A DNA stretch of 10,463 nt, taken from NCBI GenBank assembly GCA_019894875.1, contig JAGXNR010000091.1, forward strand, positions 1 to 10,463. The letters are read 5' to 3'. This DNA is from Promethearchaeota archaeon (GTDB lineage: Archaea > Asgardarchaeota > Lokiarchaeia > Sigynarchaeales > SOKP01). Shown piece by piece: positions 6,769 through 10,463 of the stretch; within the stretch, counting starts at the first letter, position 1, and each line of letters opens with the position of its first letter. The notes below the pieces were generated by a model that made no database searches, was not told the DNA's origin, and was given only the letters and a program-made list of their open reading frames with translations. Both the position numbers and the translations under genes were made by a program.

Positions 6769-6954
6769 ATAAATAATTTAATTACTAAGGGTTGTAATTC
6801 TTCTTATTCTAAAAATTTAACGATGTTCTTCTTATTTTCAAAATAGTGTATAAATTATCTTTCCCCAGAATTTTTAAAACATATTTCAAATTATTTCTAT
6901 CTATATAGTTTAATAAAAGGATAATTTCTAAAATACTATTTTACAACAAGTTGA
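6769..6954. promoter_or_regulatory. Divergent spacer between the unrecognised gene and the enolase-superfamily gene
   Basis: This AT-rich spacer contains TATA-like text before the rightward gene (CTATATAGTTTAATAAAAGG, 6901-6920). It also holds two copies of TTCTTCTTATT (6798-6808 and 6826-6836), 28 bases apart start to start. No Shine-Dalgarno precedes either gene. No small gene or RNA is evident. Confidence 0.3.
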
Positions 6955-8049
6955 ATGGAAATGGAAATCACTGATGTTAAAACTCATTTGTTAGAACTAG
7001 ATTTTAAAATTAAGATCGGTTCAATGCCGAGATTTAAGGCAACAGGTTTATACATAAATATTTTAACAGATGAAGGAATAGACGGTTGGGCACTGAGTCA
7101 TTGGAATCTTAGCAATGCCGCTCAACAAATTTTTGTAGAAGGAGCTCTTAAAAAGTTGTTAATTCGGAAAGATCCGTTTATGACGGAAGAAATCTTTCAT
7201 ACAATTTACACTTCTAGTAACCGGATTATGTTCGGAATTCCATCATCTACATCTGCTATAATGATTGCCTGTTGGGATATTATTGGAAAAGCAACAAAAC
7301 AACCAATTTATAGACTCTTGGGTGGAAGAAAGCAAAAAATTAGAGCATATGCCTCCATGCCTCGTGGTTATAAACCTAAAGCAGCAGTTGGTGCTGTTGA
7401 ATCTGCTTTAAAACCAGAACTAGGCGGTTTTAATGCTGTAAAATTAAGAATAGGAAATGGACCCAGCAAGGATGAAGAATTGATTAGAGAAGTAAGAGAC
7501 ACTTTTCCAAATATCCATATTATGGTGGATGCCAATTCTGCATATCAATCAGTAAATGAAGCACTTAAAGTTGCAAATATTTGCGCTAAATACGATGTTA
7601 CATGGTTAGAGGAACCCATTCCAACCGATAACCTTAATGGGTTAGCTAAAATAAGAGAAAAATCTCCTGTACAAATTGCTGGAGGAGAGAACGACATGGG
7701 TATATTCCGATTTGAAGATATTCTCTCTAAGGATTGTTTTGATATTATACAACCAGATACAACTCGTAGTGGAGGATTTCTCCAAATGAAAAAGATCGAT
7801 GCAATGGCAGAAGTTAAAGGAGTTCGTTGCATACCTCATATTTTTGGATTTGGGCATATATTAGCTGCAAATCTTCATTTCATAATGTCGACGCGTTGTG
7901 AATGGTGTGAATTCCCTTTCATTCCTGAGGAGTACCAAATCCTAGAAGAACCGATTAGAGCAGAAAAGGGGATAATTAATGCTTTAGAAAAACCAGGTTT
8001 AGGAGTAGATATAAATCAAAAAATGTTTGAAGAAAATGTTATAAAATAA
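6955..8049 (+). CDS. Enolase-superfamily enzyme, mandelate racemase type (sugar-acid dehydratase or racemase)
   Basis: This 364-residue enzyme has an N-terminal capping domain (1-125) and a (beta/alpha)7-beta barrel. Mg2+ ligands are Asp192 in MVDANSAY, the Glu in WLEEPI (219/220) and Glu245 in GGEND. The mandelate-racemase subgroup His-Asp dyad is present: Asp268 in QPDTTRSGG and His295 in IPHIFGFG, with Glu319 (WCEF) at the end of the barrel. The Lys pair of the family reads Lys163-Leu-Arg165, so the usual second Lys is Arg, one base from AAA. The family abstracts a proton alpha to a carboxylate, and most such archaeal and bacterial members dehydrate aldonic or uronic-derived acids. A role downstream of glucuronate release is inference; the exact substrate cannot be read from sequence. 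Start is ATG 6955 or 6961, with no Shine-Dalgarno. It converges on the M28 gene with 24 bases between. Confidence 0.88.
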   Translation: MEMEITDVKTHLLELDFKIKIGSMPRFKATGLYINILTDEGIDGWALSHWNLSNAAQQIFVEGALKKLLIRKDPFMTEEIFHTIYTSSNRIMFGIPSSTSAIMIACWDIIGKATKQPIYRLLGGRKQKIRAYASMPRGYKPKAAVGAVESALKPELGGFNAVKLRIGNGPSKDEELIREVRDTFPNIHIMVDANSAYQSVNEALKVANICAKYDVTWLEEPIPTDNLNGLAKIREKSPVQIAGGENDMGIFRFEDILSKDCFDIIQPDTTRSGGFLQMKKIDAMAEVKGVRCIPHIFGFGHILAANLHFIMSTRCEWCEFPFIPEEYQILEEPIRAEKGIINALEKPGLGVDINQKMFEENVIK

Positions 8050-8073
8050 TAACTCTCTATGATTATATTTATT

Positions 8074-10050
8074 TTATAATTGATTTATAATATTTTCTTC
8101 TACTAAGTGGTTTACAAGCTTTAATACTTTGTTTGGGGAAATTATAGATTTATATTCTAAAGATAAAGAACTTGTCACTCTTAAAATATTATATCCCTTA
8201 CACACTAAATTTATCAATTCACTGAGTGCTCCTAAATACCCCGACTTCAAGCTTTCACAAAATTCTTTAAACAATGGTTTTATCGATAGTTTAAGCAGAA
8301 GGTCCTCTTCAAAGGGTCCATCAAAGTTTGGCTTATAGTTTAATTTTAATTTAGATTCTAAGTTTTCTATTTCTTTATCTCCATGATATTTCTTAATTTG
8401 ATTACCCCATCTTAAATTGTGGATTTCAACAATTTCTGAAATCAGTTGTTTTGTAGATGTGAGTAATTTAATTACTTTTAAGGGAGAAAATATACGCTCT
8501 AACCATTCAAATGCGTCTATTTCATAATCATAAAAAGCTTGAATCAAATCTGTACCTAATAAAACTAATTCAATAATTTCTTCTTTTTTAGTTGGATCTT
8601 TAGGTGTTTCAAGATCTAATGTTATTTCTTCAAGAAGTTTAATAGCATTTCCTAATCTATTATAGATACCTTGATGGAGAATAGGCCATAGCTCATTTAT
8701 TAATTTATCATCTAATATCGAGAGGAAGTATGATATAGAAATACTCATTCCGATAACCCTTTTCAATTCTGTGGGATCACAGTACTCTACAGTGTCCATC
8801 GATGAATGATAATAAGGATCTTCATGTCCAAACATAAGTGAGGGTATTCCGAAGTATGAGTCTGCAAAGAGTACATGATCACTCCCTCCTTCAAAACTCG
8901 TTAACCGGTAACTCATCGGAACTTTTGTGCCATTAATAGCTATCCCTTTTGGGTGATCGACAATCTTTTTTATGAAAAGTGATGCAATATCATTAAGGAT
9001 TGAGGGGGTGGAATGAGGAGCTAAATTTACTTCCAAAGGATACCCTAATTTGAGGCGATGTTCGCCAATCATATCTAAATTAATACAAGTTAATACTTTC
9101 TTAATTTCATCTTCGTGAAATTTCATCCAAGGGATCGTACCGATAAATTCTGGAACCCATACAAATCTAATAGTCCGTTTAGGTTGATCAAACTTTTTTT
9201 TATCAATTAACTGTTTCAATGTTCTTGCAATCTCTAATAATCCAGCTGCTCCGCTAGCATTATCATTTGCACTTGGAAAAGGATGGCATAAATGGGCAAT
9301 AATAATGATTTCTTGCTCAGGATTTTCTTTCCCTTTAAGTTGAGTACTGATCACCTCTAAATTTCCGTCTAAATGTTTGGCATTTATTTTGGCATGTAAT
9401 TTTACGGAACCCTTTTTCAAAAATTCTTTTAGAAGAATTGATTGTTTATAGGAGATACTAAAACCAAATTTAGCATTATTTAGACGATCATGAGTTGTGA
9501 AGAAACTATTGTAAATGCGTTTATCTAATTGATCACCTGTTCTTTTCAAATCAGGATAATAAATCACCCCTAATGCTTCTGAACTTTCAATATAGGAGTG
9601 ATATATATAGGTGGGACTGCTCATCAATATTAATTTTCCATTAAGGTCTTTACCTTCATAATCTTCCTTTTTATCCCCTTTTCCTATATCCACTACTTCA
9701 GCTACGATATCGCAAGATTTTGAATGGGTTACAATAGAAGTTTGGATGTCTTCATAATCACAAAGTTTTAATCTCTCTGGTTCTGTAACCCAAAGCTCTC
9801 CAGACTCAATTTCCCATTGAAAAGGAGCAATAGAATCCCAAATAGTATCTTTTCCATCAGCAGGGGATTTGAAGTGTTCAATCTCATCATATCCAATTCT
9901 AGTTAATTCCTTCTTAATTATTTCCGCAATTTCATGATACTCATTAGAAGCTTGTACTCTGCTAAATTGTGAAATCTTAGCCACCCAATCCCACGCTCTC
10001 TGTCCATTAGCTTCAGTTAAAATATCATCTAAGTATTTTTCAATATCCAT
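8074..10050 (-). CDS. M28-type zinc aminopeptidase with PA-like insert and C-terminal winged-helix-like tail
   Basis: This 658-residue cytoplasmic protein has no signal peptide or membrane segment. An N-terminal helical cap (1-65) and a PA-like domain (about 85-230; LNGKLILMSS, ALGVIYYP) precede the M28 zinc domain (about 230-445). The zinc domain shows IIIIAHLCHP (His253/256), SANDNASGAAGLLE (Asp263), PEFIGT (Glu301), INLDMIGE (Asp326), GGSDHVLF (Asp391) and DPYYHSSMDT (His415). Where many M28 enzymes have Glu-Glu, this one has Glu-Phe, similar to the E-T-I-G pattern of DUF4910-type M28 proteins. After 450 come helices and a final segment, about 600-658, resembling a small winged helix (ALSELINLVCKGYNILRVT, then VLKLVNHLVEENI). 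It probably removes N-terminal residues from peptides. It lies 50 bases after the transporter on the same strand. TTTAAATTA centred about 26 bases before the ATG could give it its own leaderless promoter. Confidence 0.85.
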   Translation of the reverse strand: MDIEKYLDDILTEANGQRAWDWVAKISQFSRVQASNEYHEIAEIIKKELTRIGYDEIEHFKSPADGKDTIWDSIAPFQWEIESGELWVTEPERLKLCDYEDIQTSIVTHSKSCDIVAEVVDIGKGDKKEDYEGKDLNGKLILMSSPTYIYHSYIESSEALGVIYYPDLKRTGDQLDKRIYNSFFTTHDRLNNAKFGFSISYKQSILLKEFLKKGSVKLHAKINAKHLDGNLEVISTQLKGKENPEQEIIIIAHLCHPFPSANDNASGAAGLLEIARTLKQLIDKKKFDQPKRTIRFVWVPEFIGTIPWMKFHEDEIKKVLTCINLDMIGEHRLKLGYPLEVNLAPHSTPSILNDIASLFIKKIVDHPKGIAINGTKVPMSYRLTSFEGGSDHVLFADSYFGIPSLMFGHEDPYYHSSMDTVEYCDPTELKRVIGMSISISYFLSILDDKLINELWPILHQGIYNRLGNAIKLLEEITLDLETPKDPTKKEEIIELVLLGTDLIQAFYDYEIDAFEWLERIFSPLKVIKLLTSTKQLISEIVEIHNLRWGNQIKKYHGDKEIENLESKLKLNYKPNFDGPFEEDLLLKLSIKPLFKEFCESLKSGYLGALSELINLVCKGYNILRVTSSLSLEYKSIISPNKVLKLVNHLVEENIINQL

Positions 10051-10100
10051 AATCTTAACAATTATAAATGTAATTTAAACTATTTTTAATCTTGATTATA

Positions 10101-10463
10101 TTAAATTATATCCATTTCTTTCCTTCTTTTTAATAATATATCTCTACACTCCTTTGATTCTCTCGGATAATAATAATAGGGAATGATCCAAAAGAAAGTT
10201 CCACATAACCAAATAATTAACACTAGCAGAAAAGCATAGGGCAACAATGATATATCACTTTCAATTAACGAAGAAATAGTCAAATTTCCAATGATCCCCC
10301 CAATATTCGCAATTAATCCATTCAATGCATTTGCAGTACTTCTAACTTCAGGAAGCGATACTTCAGAATAAATCGCAAATTGATTTCCCATAACAAAAGA
10401 TGTAAAAAAGAATCCTAAATATCCTAAAATTAAGAATATAACCCATGAAAGAATGACTTGGAG
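10101..10463 (-). CDS. Major facilitator superfamily transporter, C-terminal part (runs off right edge)
   Basis: The frame is open to the window end, giving 120 visible residues of the C-terminal end of a roughly 400-450-residue carrier. Three membrane helices can be seen. The first (about residues 1-26 of the visible part) is rich in Ile, Leu and Phe and ends SFVMGNQFAIYSEV. It is followed by LPEVRSTANAL, the loop typical of MFS sugar and organic-acid carriers before helix 11. Next come a glycine-rich helix (LIANIGGIIGNLTI) and a last helix (LPYAFLLVLIIWLCGTFFWII), then a basic cytoplasmic tail ending KRRKEMDII. The internal ATG at 10391 is not the start. The substrate is unknown. Its stop lies 50 bases before the M28 peptidase start, so the two may share a transcript. 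Confidence 0.85.
   Translation of the reverse strand, partial: LQVILSWVIFLILGYLGFFFTSFVMGNQFAIYSEVSLPEVRSTANALNGLIANIGGIIGNLTISSLIESDISLLPYAFLLVLIIWLCGTFFWIIPYYYYPRESKECRDILLKRRKEMDII

Noticed and set aside
7545..7857. Minus-strand open frames inside the enolase-superfamily gene
   Set aside because: They are shadows of the plus-strand coding sequence, with no start signal or family likeness. The same holds for the other short frames at 570-758, 1319-1519, 3189-3380, 5436-5624, 6142-6351 and 8129-8338.
1..10463. CRISPR array, tRNA, insertion sequence or phage module
   Set aside because: No regularly spaced repeats, cloverleaf-like sequence, transposase motifs or terminal inverted repeats were found on reading both strands.

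Overview
This is a low-GC (roughly one third G+C by eye) window. It looks archaeal and is most plausibly from an uncultivated, Asgard-like lineage. The archaeal evidence is an HMG-CoA-synthase-like protein fused to a DUF35 Zn-ribbon/OB domain and translationally coupled to a thiolase, an archaeal-type Mre11 fragment, AGA-rich codon use, and a mix of strong Shine-Dalgarno starts with starts that have none but carry AT-rich TATA-like sequence about 25 bases upstream. The phylum is inference.

Layout. On the minus strand at the left edge is a two-gene unit. The first gene is the HMG-CoA-synthase-like/DUF35 fusion (1740 to 301). The second starts 3 bases later as an acetyl-CoA-acetyltransferase-like thiolase, but after about 45 codons its reading frame becomes an Mre11-nuclease-like sequence that runs off the window. 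Diverging from this unit on the plus strand is a cytoplasmic GH2 beta-glucuronidase (about 1904 to 3616). It appears to start at a non-canonical ATT codon and has all the family catalytic residues. Next on the plus strand is a tyrosine phenol-lyase (3824 to 5200) that retains, at the same residue numbers, the active-site residues recalled for the Citrobacter enzyme. Facing it on the minus strand are a GNAT acetyltransferase (5686 to 5210) and, upstream of that, an unrecognised 355-residue protein (6768 to 5701). Then come a plus-strand enolase-superfamily (mandelate-racemase type) sugar-acid enzyme (6955 to 8049), a minus-strand M28-type metallopeptidase with a C-terminal winged-helix-like tail (10050 to 8074), and the C-terminal third of a minus-strand MFS transporter (10463 to 10101, running off the right edge).

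How the genes may work together (inference). Beta-glucuronidase would release glucuronate and an aglycone, often phenolic, from glucuronides. The enolase-superfamily enzyme could dehydrate or racemise a sugar acid, the MFS carrier could import a substrate, the M28 enzyme could trim peptides, and tyrosine phenol-lyase would turn tyrosine into phenol, pyruvate and ammonia. This resembles a scavenging island built largely from bacterial-type enzymes. The genes are on alternating strands, so they are not one operon.

The points that most deserve checking are the thiolase/Mre11 junction, the ATT start of the glucuronidase, the loss of the catalytic Glu/Cys/His triad in the HMG-CoA-synthase-like domain, and the unrecognised 355-residue protein. 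No tRNA, rRNA, CRISPR array or insertion sequence was seen. No gene-free stretch exceeds about 210 bases.
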